Source: Bifidobacterium sp. ESL0732
GTDB taxonomy: Bacteria > Actinomycetota > Actinomycetes > Actinomycetales > Bifidobacteriaceae
DNA length: 64,000 bases
Direction of reading: 5' to 3'
NCBI RefSeq assembly: GCF_029395535.1
Contig: NZ_CP113920.1
Coordinates: 2,323,642-2,387,641 of the forward strand
The translations under genes and the position numbers were made by a program. Each line of letters opens with the position of its first letter. Position 1 is the first letter of the stretch. The notes beneath the pieces are model-generated. The model did not search any database. It was not told where the DNA came from and saw only the letters and a program-made list of their open reading frames with translations. Below, in pieces: positions 8,296 to 17,296 of the stretch.

Positions 8296-9507
8296 TCAGT
8301 CCACGAAAACGTACTTCGACAGCCGCTCCATCGCTTCCTTGACGCGGGAAAGCGGGAGGGCGACGTTCATGCGGATGGCGCACGGGGCCTTGAACTGGCG
8401 GCCGTCCTGCACGGCGACGCCGACGTTCCATGCACGCTTTAAGAGCTCGTCGAGCGTGACGTTGTGGTCCTTGCACCAAGCGGAGCAGTCGAGGAAGAGC
8501 ATGTAGGTGCCCTCGGGGTGACCGAACGTGACCTCCGGGAAATGCTCGGTGAAGTAATCGCATACGTAATCGATATTGCCGGTGAGCACTTGCCTCAGCT
8601 CGTCGACCCACTCTTGGCCTTCGGGCTTGTAGGCGCCGATCAGCGCGTGCATCGAGAGCACATTCATGGCGTTGTACTCGGGTTTCATACCCTTCGATGT
8701 AACACGGTCACGCAGATACTTGTTGTAGATAATGTGGTACGAACCCACGAGACCGGCCAGATTGAAAGTCTTGCTCGGTGCATACATCGCGGCGACGCGG
8801 TTGCGCGCGTCCTCGCTCACCGATTGGGTCGGAATGTGCTTGTGGTCGCCGAGGATGATATCGGACCAAATCTCATCGGAAATGACCACGCAATCGTTTT
8901 CGCGATAGACCTCCATCGCCTTTTCGATCTCCCAGCGTTCCCAAACGCGACCGCAAGGATTGTGCGGGCTGCAGAAGACGGCGACGTGGATGTTGTTTTC
9001 CTTGAGCTTCTTGTCCATGTCGTCGAAGTCCATACGCCAGATGCCGTTTTCGTCGCGCTTGAGCGGCGAATGGACAATGTGATAGCCGTTGGATTCGATG
9101 GCGTTGGTGAAGCCGACGTAGGTCGGGCTATGCAGCAGAACGGAATCACCGGGCGCGGCGAAAGCGGTTACGGTGGAGACGACCCCGCCCAAAACGCCGT
9201 TTTCGTAACCGATATCTTCCGGCTTCAGTCCGGTAACACCGTTGCGCGTCCTCTGCCAGTCGATAATCGAATTAAAGTACTCGTCAGTCGGACGGAAGTA
9301 GCCGAACGCGGGGTGCTTGGCACGCTCGATAATCGCATCCTGAATCGTAGGAACGGTGGCAAAATTCATATCGGCGATCCACATCGGAATGATGTCGAAT
9401 CCATCTTTCGGCGCTGCGGGCGCGAACCCAGGCTCCTTGCCTAACCCATCAACCGCGACGGCATCCTTGCCGTGCCTGTCCATAATCGACGTGAAATCGT
9501 ACTTCAT
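8296..9507 (-). CDS. PLP-dependent C-S lyase, MalY/PatB family
   Basis: A 403-residue fold-type I aminotransferase-like enzyme. Features in order: IIPMWIADMNFATVPTIQDA (N-terminal signature of MalY/PatB lyases), AFGYFRPTDEYF, AVFCSPHNPCGRVW, VVISDEIWSDII (the Asp contacting the pyridine nitrogen) and AAMYAPSKTFNLAG with the Schiff-base lysine. Members cleave cystathionine or cysteine to a thiol, pyruvate and ammonia. The start at 9507 is preferred because GGAG lies 7 nt away; the ATG two codons upstream is too close to it. No operon partner is adjacent. Confidence 0.9.
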   Translation of the reverse strand: MKYDFTSIMDRHGKDAVAVDGLGKEPGFAPAAPKDGFDIIPMWIADMNFATVPTIQDAIIERAKHPAFGYFRPTDEYFNSIIDWQRTRNGVTGLKPEDIGYENGVLGGVVSTVTAFAAPGDSVLLHSPTYVGFTNAIESNGYHIVHSPLKRDENGIWRMDFDDMDKKLKENNIHVAVFCSPHNPCGRVWERWEIEKAMEVYRENDCVVISDEIWSDIILGDHKHIPTQSVSEDARNRVAAMYAPSKTFNLAGLVGSYHIIYNKYLRDRVTSKGMKPEYNAMNVLSMHALIGAYKPEGQEWVDELRQVLTGNIDYVCDYFTEHFPEVTFGHPEGTYMLFLDCSAWCKDHNVTLDELLKRAWNVGVAVQDGRQFKAPCAIRMNVALPLSRVKEAMERLSKYVFVD

Positions 9508-9882
9508 AATCATTCTCCATTCGCATAACGATTAACATTCCTATCGTAAACTCAAAAATCCGTGACACACGAGCACATTCCATACAACAAACAAACTAAA
9601 TCCGCCACAGACAAGCCACTAAGAGCAGCTCAACGGCCCAAAAACGGCGCGAAAATAAAGAATCACCATTAATAAGCCGCTAATCGACAGCCAGCGGCTC
9701 TTTTATGGAGGGGATAAGCACAAACCCGCCACTAATAACCCACTGGATACCAGCAAACAGCTTATTTATGACACAAACCGAACGGGCATAGAGGCAGCAG
9801 CGAGCTAGCAGACAAGGGACGTGGCGGACAAGCACAAGCGGGGGCATCCGCCGTCCGCCAGCAGCGGTCGTTCGGTTCTGAG
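9508..9882. other. Intergenic region with a bidirectional hairpin
   Basis: These 375 nt contain a GC stem AGCCGCT/AGCGGCT (9675-9681 and 9693-9699) followed rightwards by CTTTTAT. It probably ends the leftward hydrolase transcript or protects the lyase promoter. The open frames crossing the rest are unsupported. Confidence 0.45.
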
Positions 9883-11235
9883 CTACTCCTCCTCGGCAAC
9901 CATATCCTCCACGGATTCGCCATAGAAGTCGATGATACGGTCAACGTAGGGGCCGAGGATGGCGTTGGGCATACTGAAAATCTCGTGGACGGCGGGCTCC
10001 ACGCGCTCCAATACGACGTCGCCGCTTTCCACGCGAACACGCTGAACAAAGCGGTTTTGCGCCGCGTTATGCACCCACGTATCGCGTCCAGCCTGGAAAA
10101 GAAGAATCGGCGTCTCGATGCGCGAACAAGCCTCACGCGAAAGAATCGCGTGCGACATCTTCAGCGCCTGATTGACCCAACCGAAGGTGGCCGCGTTGGT
10201 CTGGTAATGCCGGTCATTCTTGCGCCAATCAAAATACCATTGCACACGCGATTGCTCGGCGCCTTCATAACCCTTGAGTTTCATGGTCGGCGAGAATTCC
10301 GTCTGCCCAGGTGCGCGATGCCGCGAAAGACCCACAGCGCTGGCGAACGCGGTGGCGGGGCCGGCAATCGAATTGGGCAGGCCCGTCACCGGTTCGATCA
10401 TCGGCGAGGAAAGCACGGCACGATTAAAGAGCATGGGGAAACTTTCGAGCGTCGCCGCCCCTATGCCGCCGCCCATCGAATGCGAATAGAGGTGCATCGG
10501 CTGGTCGCCTGCGTACTGCCGTCCGACGGTCTGCGAGAACTTGGCCAAATCCGCTACATATCGGCGCCAATCGTCGATCCAGACCAATGAGGGGTTTGAG
10601 ACGTCGCGCACCGAATAGCCATGACCGCGATGTTCCAGAATGCAGACGGAATAGCCGGCAAGCAGGAAATACCACGCCATCTCGGCGTGCTTGGCCGCGA
10701 ATTCCGTGAAGCCGAACGAAAAGACGATGGCCCCACGGAACTTGGCGCTGGCACCGTCGATATTGAGGGCGTCGAACTTGTGCGCGTCAAAGCAAACGTA
10801 GTGCAATTTGCCGGGCGTCGGCGGCGCGGTCAGCGATGAAATGCCGAAGAGCTTGCTGTGCATGATTCGTTGCTCTTCTTCCTCGTCAGGCCCGGTATCA
10901 ATGCCGGCTCCGCTAATGCCAATTCCCGCGTCACCCATGCCGATATGGGTGGTGCCGTTAGCGTCGTTTGCAGTATTCGCAGTATTAGAGGAAGCCGAAT
11001 TTGCGGTTTGAGAATTGGCATCGGCCTCGTTACCACCATCGGCAGTATCGGAATTACCGATATCGCCCGAAATGCTTTGAGACGCACCACTTTGTGCCGT
11101 GAAGTTATCCGAATCGATGTCAGATACCCCGGCAGGCGACATCCACCCTTCCTCACGACATTGCGCGAGCGCCGGGAGTACGGTATCGCGCATCACGTCG
11201 GCGTAACGGTTCTCGTCAATCAACGGCATATGCAT
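9883..11235 (-). CDS. Alpha/beta hydrolase, monoglyceride-lipase-like, with a low-complexity insert
   Basis: About 450 residues. The nucleophile elbow is LYSHSMGGGIGA (Ser near residue 252); the acid and histidine are in LFQAGRDTWVHNAAQ and ERVEPAVHEIFSMP. The N-terminal strand YVCFDAHKFDALN and the oxyanion segment AIVFSFGFTEFAAKHAEMAWYFL fit the serine aminopeptidase S33 / lysophospholipase group. No signal peptide is seen, so the substrate is likely cytoplasmic. Residues about 40-110 are a Ser/Asn/Asp/Gly/Thr-rich stretch absent from typical members. The exact start (11235, 11229 or a GTG at 11265) is unclear because no good ribosome site is present. Confidence 0.8.
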   Translation of the reverse strand: MHMPLIDENRYADVMRDTVLPALAQCREEGWMSPAGVSDIDSDNFTAQSGASQSISGDIGNSDTADGGNEADANSQTANSASSNTANTANDANGTTHIGMGDAGIGISGAGIDTGPDEEEEQRIMHSKLFGISSLTAPPTPGKLHYVCFDAHKFDALNIDGASAKFRGAIVFSFGFTEFAAKHAEMAWYFLLAGYSVCILEHRGHGYSVRDVSNPSLVWIDDWRRYVADLAKFSQTVGRQYAGDQPMHLYSHSMGGGIGAATLESFPMLFNRAVLSSPMIEPVTGLPNSIAGPATAFASAVGLSRHRAPGQTEFSPTMKLKGYEGAEQSRVQWYFDWRKNDRHYQTNAATFGWVNQALKMSHAILSREACSRIETPILLFQAGRDTWVHNAAQNRFVQRVRVESGDVVLERVEPAVHEIFSMPNAILGPYVDRIIDFYGESVEDMVAEEE

Positions 11236-11352
11236 ACGGCCAAGTCTATCCGCACCCGCTGGCACGTTTCACGTAGATTTCGCGCTCAATCATATATCAA
11301 TTCAAACGCGAGGCGAAAGCAGCGAAACGATGCTGTCTCGTCAAAACCTCGC

Positions 11353-14250
11353 TCAGCCTTTAATTCCCAGCGCATCGTAGAGGAAGTCGCGCTGGAGGGT
11401 GAGCAGGTTTTCGGCGACTTTGGGGTCGTTGGTCATGTGGGTGATGCCGGTAAGCGGCAGGTAAGTGTGGGGGCGGCCGGCCTCCATCAGCGCCTTCGAG
11501 AGCCGCAGCGAGTTGGCGATGCTGACGTTGTCGTCGGCGAAACCGTGGATGAGCATCAGCGGACGACGCAGCTTGGGGGCGTCGGCGACGATGGAGTTAC
11601 GCTCGTAGACCGCCGGATCGAGGCCGAGGTAACGTTCGGTGTAATGCGTATCGTACAGCGTCCATTCCGTCGGCGGCGCACCGGCGCAGGCCGCACGGAA
11701 GACGTCGGGAGCATCGAGCACGGCGAGTGCCGAGAGGAATCCGCCGAACGACCAGCCGATCATCGTCACGCGGTCGAGATCGGCTTCGGGCGCGACCTGC
11801 GGCAGCGCATGCACGGCTTCCACCTGGTCGTCGAGCGACACGTACTTCATGTCCTCGAACATCTCGCGATCCCACTTCGGGCCGCGGCCGGTGGTGCCGC
11901 GGTTGTCGGCGGTGACCACGATGAAGCCCTGATCGGCCCACCACTGGGCCTCCCAATAGTTGGCCTGCGAGAAGGTGACCTGCTGGAATCCGGGGCCGCC
12001 GTATGGTTTCATCAGCACCGGCAACTTGGCGGCGGCGGCGAATTTGCTGGAGGCACTCGGACGGGTGATGGCGGTGAACATACTATGCCCGCCGATGCGC
12101 ACAAACTCGGTGTTCGGCGTGAAACCGGGGGTTTCGGCGTGGCTAGCAATCGGGGCTTCCGCCATGTATCCGGAGTCGTTTGTCAGTACGTTGTCAGTAC
12201 CAATTTTCTTGGTTTGATTGACAGATTCATTTCTAGCGAGCTTGCTCCCCAACCCGTCAGCGACCGTAGAACCGTCAGCATGAACCATATTGGCTTCGCC
12301 ATTCTCAGCCGTAGGAGCCGCTGCAACCGAAACTTGCAACGCATGCACCATCACCGAACCGGGGCGCACCATATCGTGACCGGACACGACGATGCCATCG
12401 CCGGAACGACTGGCCGTCCACACACCCGGCGCAGCAGTGATGGGCGTGATGGTGCCGTCAAAATCGATGGTGACCACATCATAGCTGCGGGCGTCGTGCA
12501 GCGCCTCGTCGCCCTGCCAAGCCGCGGGGACAGCAGGAAGCGAGCCGCGTTCCGAAGCGATCTCCATGGCGTCGCTGTCGATGCCCGAATCCGTTCCGTT
12601 GGACGCGGATACGTTCGTAGAGACGCTGGAATCAGCGCCACTACCAGCTTCCAGCGATCCGCTCCCAGCCTTGCTCAATGAAGCAGACGCACTCGTATTT
12701 ACCGCGTCTTCAACCTCGTGCGGCGTGCGCTGCACCACCGCGAGCACGTTCTCGTCGCTGACGTCCAGCACTTCGCGCACCTGCCAGTCGACGGGCGTGA
12801 ACGGCTTGCCGTCGACGGTCAGCCGGTTGGTATCGGCGTCCATGTCGTTCAGCGCACAGACCAAGCGGCCATTGGGCGTGAAGGCCGGAGTTCCGAGCAC
12901 GAGATCGATCCACTGGTCGTTGGCATGCTCTTCCAGAACGCGGGTGCGTCCGTCCGGCTGAACTTCCAGCACCTGGTCGCGCGTCTGTCGACGGTTCTGC
13001 ACCAGCACTAACGGCTCGTGACCCGCCTTCCAACTCACCGCCGCCACGTATTCGTAACCCTCGCGGTCCCACGAAACATTCTGCACGTCACTGCCCGCGT
13101 AACGTCCATCACGCTCATCATCGAACTCGAGGTGAGCCAGCATCAGCCGCGTGATGGCGTTCTTGGTGAGCGCACGCGCGTAACGCCGGCCGGCCGCAGG
13201 CTTGTCGGGATGGGCCGGGTCACTGATATACCACATCGGTTCCGGAGAACTGTCATACATTTCGAAGAGCAGGCCACGAGAATCAGGTGCCCACCAGAAG
13301 CCGTCGTAACGGTCCATTTCCTCGCCGGCCACGAATTCGGCCAACCCGATTTTCAGCGTTCCGCTCGGGTCGTTGCCGACACTCCACACCGTGCTGAATC
13401 TGTCGCCGGAAGCGTTGGTTTCGTTGACATCGCCGGCAGCGCGGGCCTCTTGCACCTCGGCCGCGCAGGTGTGCGGATGCGAAGTATAAACATGACGAGC
13501 AGCACCATTCCCATTACCGTCAGCACTGTCGACACTATCAATCCCGGCATCGCCCCAATCGGCGATATCCACCATCACCAGCCGCGTGCCAGTCGTGTAG
13601 GCGATATGCCTTCCGTCCGGCGAAATTCGCGGGTTTAGCACCGGCAGCCACTTGCTACTATTCGACGAATCCTTCGAATCGTCCACAGCCGCACCATCGT
13701 TATCGCCGCCGCAGATACCAAAATCGCTGTAATCCGCAACATTCTCCTGCCCATTGGAGCGCCCATCGACACCATCATCGGCATCCCCGCCGCCAATCGC
13801 AATTTGCCGCGTGCAAGCGCCATCGCCGTCCTCGTCGATCTCGCTGACGAACAGCTGCCCATTGATGGTGAAAGCAACGCGACGCCCCACACTATCAACG
13901 GAATACGAGACGATGCCCTGCCCACCTTCGCGCGCACGTTCACGCCGCGCTTTCTCCTCGGCCGGCACATCCTCGTTGTCGGCGTCGGCCAGCAGTTCGC
14001 GCGGATCGGCCAGCAGCACCTCACGATGCGAGCCGTCACCGCCAATCACGCTGATCCACAGTGAGGTGACCAGGTCCTCAGCCCCGTCCGAACGCAGAAA
14101 CAGCGCCTTCGACCCGTCACCAATCACCGACGCAGCCCGCGGCACCCCGCCCGTAAACCGCAGCGAACGCGCCTTCCGCACCGGAAACTCCGCAATCATC
14201 TTCGCCTGCGAATCCAAATCTGCATCATTTTCGGTCTTATCTAAAGTCAT
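11353..14250 (-). CDS. S9-family serine peptidase (prolyl oligopeptidase / DPP IV-like)
   Basis: The protein is 965 residues: a long N-terminal beta-propeller (blades such as RISPDGRHIAYTTGTRLVMV and WWAPDSRGLLFEMYDS) followed by the alpha/beta hydrolase domain with KPYGGPGFQQVTFSQANYW, GWSFGGFLSA (Ser near 834), FADDNVSIANSLR and ITHMTND (His). Such enzymes remove dipeptides or cut after proline in short peptides. It has no signal peptide. Two Ser/Asp/Gly/Asn-rich inserts (about residues 150-200 and 530-600) are unusual. I chose the ATG at 14250 (MTLDKTEND) over a start at 14352 that adds a non-conserved leader. It precedes the hydrolase gene by about 117 nt on the same strand. Confidence 0.9.
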   Translation of the reverse strand: MTLDKTENDADLDSQAKMIAEFPVRKARSLRFTGGVPRAASVIGDGSKALFLRSDGAEDLVTSLWISVIGGDGSHREVLLADPRELLADADNEDVPAEEKARRERAREGGQGIVSYSVDSVGRRVAFTINGQLFVSEIDEDGDGACTRQIAIGGGDADDGVDGRSNGQENVADYSDFGICGGDNDGAAVDDSKDSSNSSKWLPVLNPRISPDGRHIAYTTGTRLVMVDIADWGDAGIDSVDSADGNGNGAARHVYTSHPHTCAAEVQEARAAGDVNETNASGDRFSTVWSVGNDPSGTLKIGLAEFVAGEEMDRYDGFWWAPDSRGLLFEMYDSSPEPMWYISDPAHPDKPAAGRRYARALTKNAITRLMLAHLEFDDERDGRYAGSDVQNVSWDREGYEYVAAVSWKAGHEPLVLVQNRRQTRDQVLEVQPDGRTRVLEEHANDQWIDLVLGTPAFTPNGRLVCALNDMDADTNRLTVDGKPFTPVDWQVREVLDVSDENVLAVVQRTPHEVEDAVNTSASASLSKAGSGSLEAGSGADSSVSTNVSASNGTDSGIDSDAMEIASERGSLPAVPAAWQGDEALHDARSYDVVTIDFDGTITPITAAPGVWTASRSGDGIVVSGHDMVRPGSVMVHALQVSVAAAPTAENGEANMVHADGSTVADGLGSKLARNESVNQTKKIGTDNVLTNDSGYMAEAPIASHAETPGFTPNTEFVRIGGHSMFTAITRPSASSKFAAAAKLPVLMKPYGGPGFQQVTFSQANYWEAQWWADQGFIVVTADNRGTTGRGPKWDREMFEDMKYVSLDDQVEAVHALPQVAPEADLDRVTMIGWSFGGFLSALAVLDAPDVFRAACAGAPPTEWTLYDTHYTERYLGLDPAVYERNSIVADAPKLRRPLMLIHGFADDNVSIANSLRLSKALMEAGRPHTYLPLTGITHMTNDPKVAENLLTLQRDFLYDALGIKG

Positions 14251-14423
14251 GTTTCCAGTATAGAAACTGCACCCATACCAGTACGGAGCCACCCAAAATA
14301 ACTTGGAAACCTTCCACAACTTCAGTGATTCCAACAAGTCCAGCAACTTCAACTAACTTAGCCCGCTAAACACAACGGACTCGAAACTCCGTTAAGCTAT
14401 TTTTACTTTTATGTGTTAATATA

Positions 14424-14438
14424 AGGACATATTGTCCT
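14424..14438. promoter_or_regulatory. SsoII-type operator of the methyltransferase gene
   Basis: AGGACATATTGTCCT is a perfect inverted repeat (AGGACA-N3-TGTCCT), 26 nt upstream of the methyltransferase ATG and just after a TTAATA/TAATAT -10 like box (14416-14422). It differs at one position from the 15-bp site AGGACAAATTGTCCT which I recall as the operator bound by the N-terminal domain of M.SsoII. Autorepression by the HTH of this methyltransferase is the obvious inference. Confidence 0.8.
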
Positions 14439-14463
14439 ACGAACAACACATAAAGAAGGGGCC

Positions 14464-15600
14464 ATGAACCCAAAACAGTTGAAGGGAAAACGGGAAAAAT
14501 TGGGTCTTACCCAAAAGGATTTCGCCGATGCCCTAGGCCTTGGCCGCAACGGTGACCGCACCCTGCGCCGTTGGGAAAACGGTGAAAGCAAGCCTTCACA
14601 AATCGAAGCAAATGCCATCATGAATTTTGCGCAGAATATCCCGTTCCCCAACATCTCTGCGGAATCAGCAAAGTTCACTTTCATCGACTTGTTCGCCGGC
14701 ATTGGCGGCATCCGCATCCCCTTTTCGCAATTGGGCGGCAGATGCGTCTTTTCGAGCGAATGGAACAGTTTTTCGCAAAAGACCTATCGTATCAATTACG
14801 GCGAAACTCCCAAAGGCGACATCACGGCAATCAAAAGCTCCGATATACCAGATTTTGATGTCCTACTGGCCGGCTTTCCCTGCCAGCCGTTCTCTCAAGC
14901 CGGCCTTCACAAAGGTTTCAGCGACACACGTGGAACGTTGTTCTTCGAAATCGAACGCATTCTCGAGGACAAAAGACCGAAGGCATTCTTACTCGAAAAC
15001 GTCAAACAGCTTAAGGGTCACGACCACGGCAACACATTCAAGGTCATCCTCGAACACCTCGATAAACTCGATTATTCCGTGGACTATAAGGTACTGCGCG
15101 CCGCCGATTTCGGAGTACCCCAGAATCGTGAACGCATTTATATCGTCGGCTTCGACCGCAAGCGCTTTAGTGAAGATACGGGTTTCACTTTCCCAGAGCC
15201 TCCCTGCACACCGACCAGAGTCGGGGACATTCTAGAAGACAAAGTCGATGAAAAATATACGATCAGCGACAAACTCTGGACAGGTCACCAGCGCCGAAAA
15301 GCCGCAAACCGCAAAGCCGGCAAAGGATTCGGCTATTCTCTGGTAACCGCCGACAGCGAATATACGGGCACACTTTCCGCAAGATATTACAAAGACGGTT
15401 CCGAGATTCTTGTCTCCCAAGGCGACAAGAAGAATCCGCGCAAACTCACTCCCAAAGAATGCGCAAGATTGCAAGGTTTCCCCGGTAATTTCATTATTCC
15501 TGTCTCCGACACGCAGGCCTACAAGCAATTCGGCAATAGTGTCGCGGTACCTGTGATCAGGGCGGTGGCCCAGCAGATGGCAAAGGTCTTTCTCGCCTAG
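14464..15600 (+). CDS. C5 cytosine DNA methyltransferase with N-terminal HTH
   Basis: The 378-residue protein transfers a methyl group from SAM to carbon 5 of cytosine. Residues 1-55 are a helix-turn-helix (REKLGLTQKDFADALGLG, LRRWENGESKPS). Then come the C5 motifs: I FAGIGG (77-82), IV PCQPFSQAG with catalytic Cys140, VI LLENVK (about 176-181), VIII QNRERIYIVGF and X KQFGNSVAVPVI. The fused HTH and the operator at 14424-14438 match M.SsoII-like enzymes that repress their own gene; those modify CCNGG, but the target here cannot be read from sequence. The ribosome site is AAGAAGGGG. It converges on McrC/McrB-like genes that are its likely restriction partners. Confidence 0.93.
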   Translation: MNPKQLKGKREKLGLTQKDFADALGLGRNGDRTLRRWENGESKPSQIEANAIMNFAQNIPFPNISAESAKFTFIDLFAGIGGIRIPFSQLGGRCVFSSEWNSFSQKTYRINYGETPKGDITAIKSSDIPDFDVLLAGFPCQPFSQAGLHKGFSDTRGTLFFEIERILEDKRPKAFLLENVKQLKGHDHGNTFKVILEHLDKLDYSVDYKVLRAADFGVPQNRERIYIVGFDRKRFSEDTGFTFPEPPCTPTRVGDILEDKVDEKYTISDKLWTGHQRRKAANRKAGKGFGYSLVTADSEYTGTLSARYYKDGSEILVSQGDKKNPRKLTPKECARLQGFPGNFIIPVSDTQAYKQFGNSVAVPVIRAVAQQMAKVFLA

Positions 15601-15672
15601 TCCCTGTGCTTCGACGATTGACTCTCAGCAGTTCTCTCACCTAGCTCTCAGAAATCTCAACACCTAGCCTTC

Positions 15673-15698
15673 AGCGACCCCGCGCTTCAGCGGTCGCT
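15673..15698. terminator. Hairpin between convergent methyltransferase and mcrC-like genes
   Basis: AGCGACC (15673-15679) pairs with GGTCGCT (15692-15698) across a 12-nt loop, followed rightwards by TTCGC. It is a plausible but weak terminator serving either convergent unit. Confidence 0.45.
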
Positions 15699-15748
15699 TT
15701 CGCTGGCTTTCCCATGGAAGCCGTTCTTAAGCCCTTTAGACCTGCACT

Positions 15749-17197
15749 TTAGCGATCGGCCGTCAGAGGAGTGTGAAGCTTTTCCCGAATCACATCAAGC
15801 CAATCGTCGCTTGGCACATACTTATGGCTTGCGTATGATTCCATAGCCTTCTTGGCATCGATAGTGAAGACCGGCAAAGGCCGCCAATCCAAGAGACCGA
15901 TCTTAGCCGTGCCGCGAAACCTGATACCACTGCCCGAATAGTCTGGCATGATGAAGGCGTTGCATGTTTCTTTGATCCCTTGAGCGCCAACACCTTTCTG
16001 AAGTAGATGCGCCCTGATGGTGTCCTCATAGTAATACTGTTTGATGATGTCCGGGCCGCCAGGCAGCGAGTATTCGAAATCATAATACTTCGCGTCCAGA
16101 ATGAAGAAGGTTTCGTTCCTTTTCAGCAATACATCCGGAATCTGCTTCTTGTATTCCTCGTCAAAACTGCTCTCATCTTCATCTTCCGCTTCCGCAAGCT
16201 CTTTCTGTTTCGCCCGCATCTCCCACTTCGGTTGCGGGAGAAAATCCGGTTCATAAAACCTGCTGTCATCCTTGAAGACATGCTTACAGATACGCTCCCA
16301 AACGCGATGGTATTTGGTCACTCCGAACATATTCTGATTCTTCGGATTGATCTTCGCCTGAATGTACGCCTGCATATAGCGGATAACGCTCATCTCGCGA
16401 TCGGAAAAAGACGAGGAAAGCTCGCGTTTCAATATCCTCAGCGCCTCGTCCTGGTCGAATGGGAGCCAATCGGCGTCCTTGCTGAATATTTCACCCAAGG
16501 CCTTGGGAGAAACCTGCGAGGGATGGAAAAGCCAGCCCCAGCGCCGGTAGCAATCTTCAATGCAGGCTCGATGAATCATGATCAGCGGGTCAAAGGCGTC
16601 GCTCGAAGACGCCACCAATATGGGCGACGGATAAAAGGGACCCGACTGCGCGAATATCGCTGGGGTGCGCTGGATCGTTCGGGGCCAATCGATCCTTCCA
16701 TTGCTGTTCCGTTTTCTTACCTTTTTGCGCCGCCGCAGTAATCCGTCCCGCTCAAAATCCTCCAGCAAATGGATAGCCGCGCCCAGCCCATTAGGATTAC
16801 TTTCATCATCTTCCGCGAATAAGAAATCATCGACCGCATACTTCGCCCTATTGGAATCCTCGCGGTAAAAACGCAACAGCACCTGCACCAACAGTGGCAA
16901 CGATTTGATCGCCGCCTTTTCGCAATCGGAATCCGAATTGCAGCCCTGCAGGCTGCGCTTGGGCAACACCACGATAAAATCGTGTTCCAGAACAATGATG
17001 CCACAGTAGTCTAGAGACGCCTCACCCTTGCTGCCATTTACATTCACGATTCTGGAATAATCACTATCGGAGACACTCAGCAGTGTCTGAATGATTCCGA
17101 ATTTTTTGGCCTCCTCTTCAGCTTCTTTCGCTGGATCCTTTTCAGAGACTTTTTTATAGTGCATGCCGTCTTCAAGCACCCAAAAATTTGCCTTCAT
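15749..17197 (-). CDS. McrC/LlaJI-type restriction subunit with PD-(D/E)xK nuclease
   Basis: The protein is 482 residues. The C-terminal half holds IPDVLLKRNETFFILDAKYYDF, the Asp...Asp-x-Lys catalytic pattern of the PD-(D/E)xK superfamily, preceded by a helical region. The N-terminal part (IVLEHDFIVVLPKR, LPLLVQVLLRFYREDS) resembles the DNA/partner-binding region of McrC. It should be the nuclease subunit of a GTP-dependent restriction complex with the AAA protein encoded upstream, 99 nt away. The start at 17197 (MKANFWVLEDG) was preferred; the longer frame to 17257 adds a leader unlike the family. Whether it cuts methylated DNA (McrBC) or unmethylated sites (LlaJI type) is unresolved; the adjacent methyltransferase favours the second. 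Confidence 0.85.
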   Translation of the reverse strand: MKANFWVLEDGMHYKKVSEKDPAKEAEEEAKKFGIIQTLLSVSDSDYSRIVNVNGSKGEASLDYCGIIVLEHDFIVVLPKRSLQGCNSDSDCEKAAIKSLPLLVQVLLRFYREDSNRAKYAVDDFLFAEDDESNPNGLGAAIHLLEDFERDGLLRRRKKVRKRNSNGRIDWPRTIQRTPAIFAQSGPFYPSPILVASSSDAFDPLIMIHRACIEDCYRRWGWLFHPSQVSPKALGEIFSKDADWLPFDQDEALRILKRELSSSFSDREMSVIRYMQAYIQAKINPKNQNMFGVTKYHRVWERICKHVFKDDSRFYEPDFLPQPKWEMRAKQKELAEAEDEDESSFDEEYKKQIPDVLLKRNETFFILDAKYYDFEYSLPGGPDIIKQYYYEDTIRAHLLQKGVGAQGIKETCNAFIMPDYSGSGIRFRGTAKIGLLDWRPLPVFTIDAKKAMESYASHKYVPSDDWLDVIREKLHTPLTADR

Positions 17198-17296
17198 GAC
17201 TCCACACCTCTCACCGATCGACATCGACGGAACTGCCGTCACACGAAACACCAGCAATCAACACGCCTTTCCAACAAACAAAGAAAAGCATTGGCC

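Noticed and set aside
10858..12681. A 607-codon plus-strand frame across the hydrolase and S9 peptidase genes
   Set aside because: It runs antisense through two genes with clear catalytic motifs, and has no ribosome site or recognisable domain.
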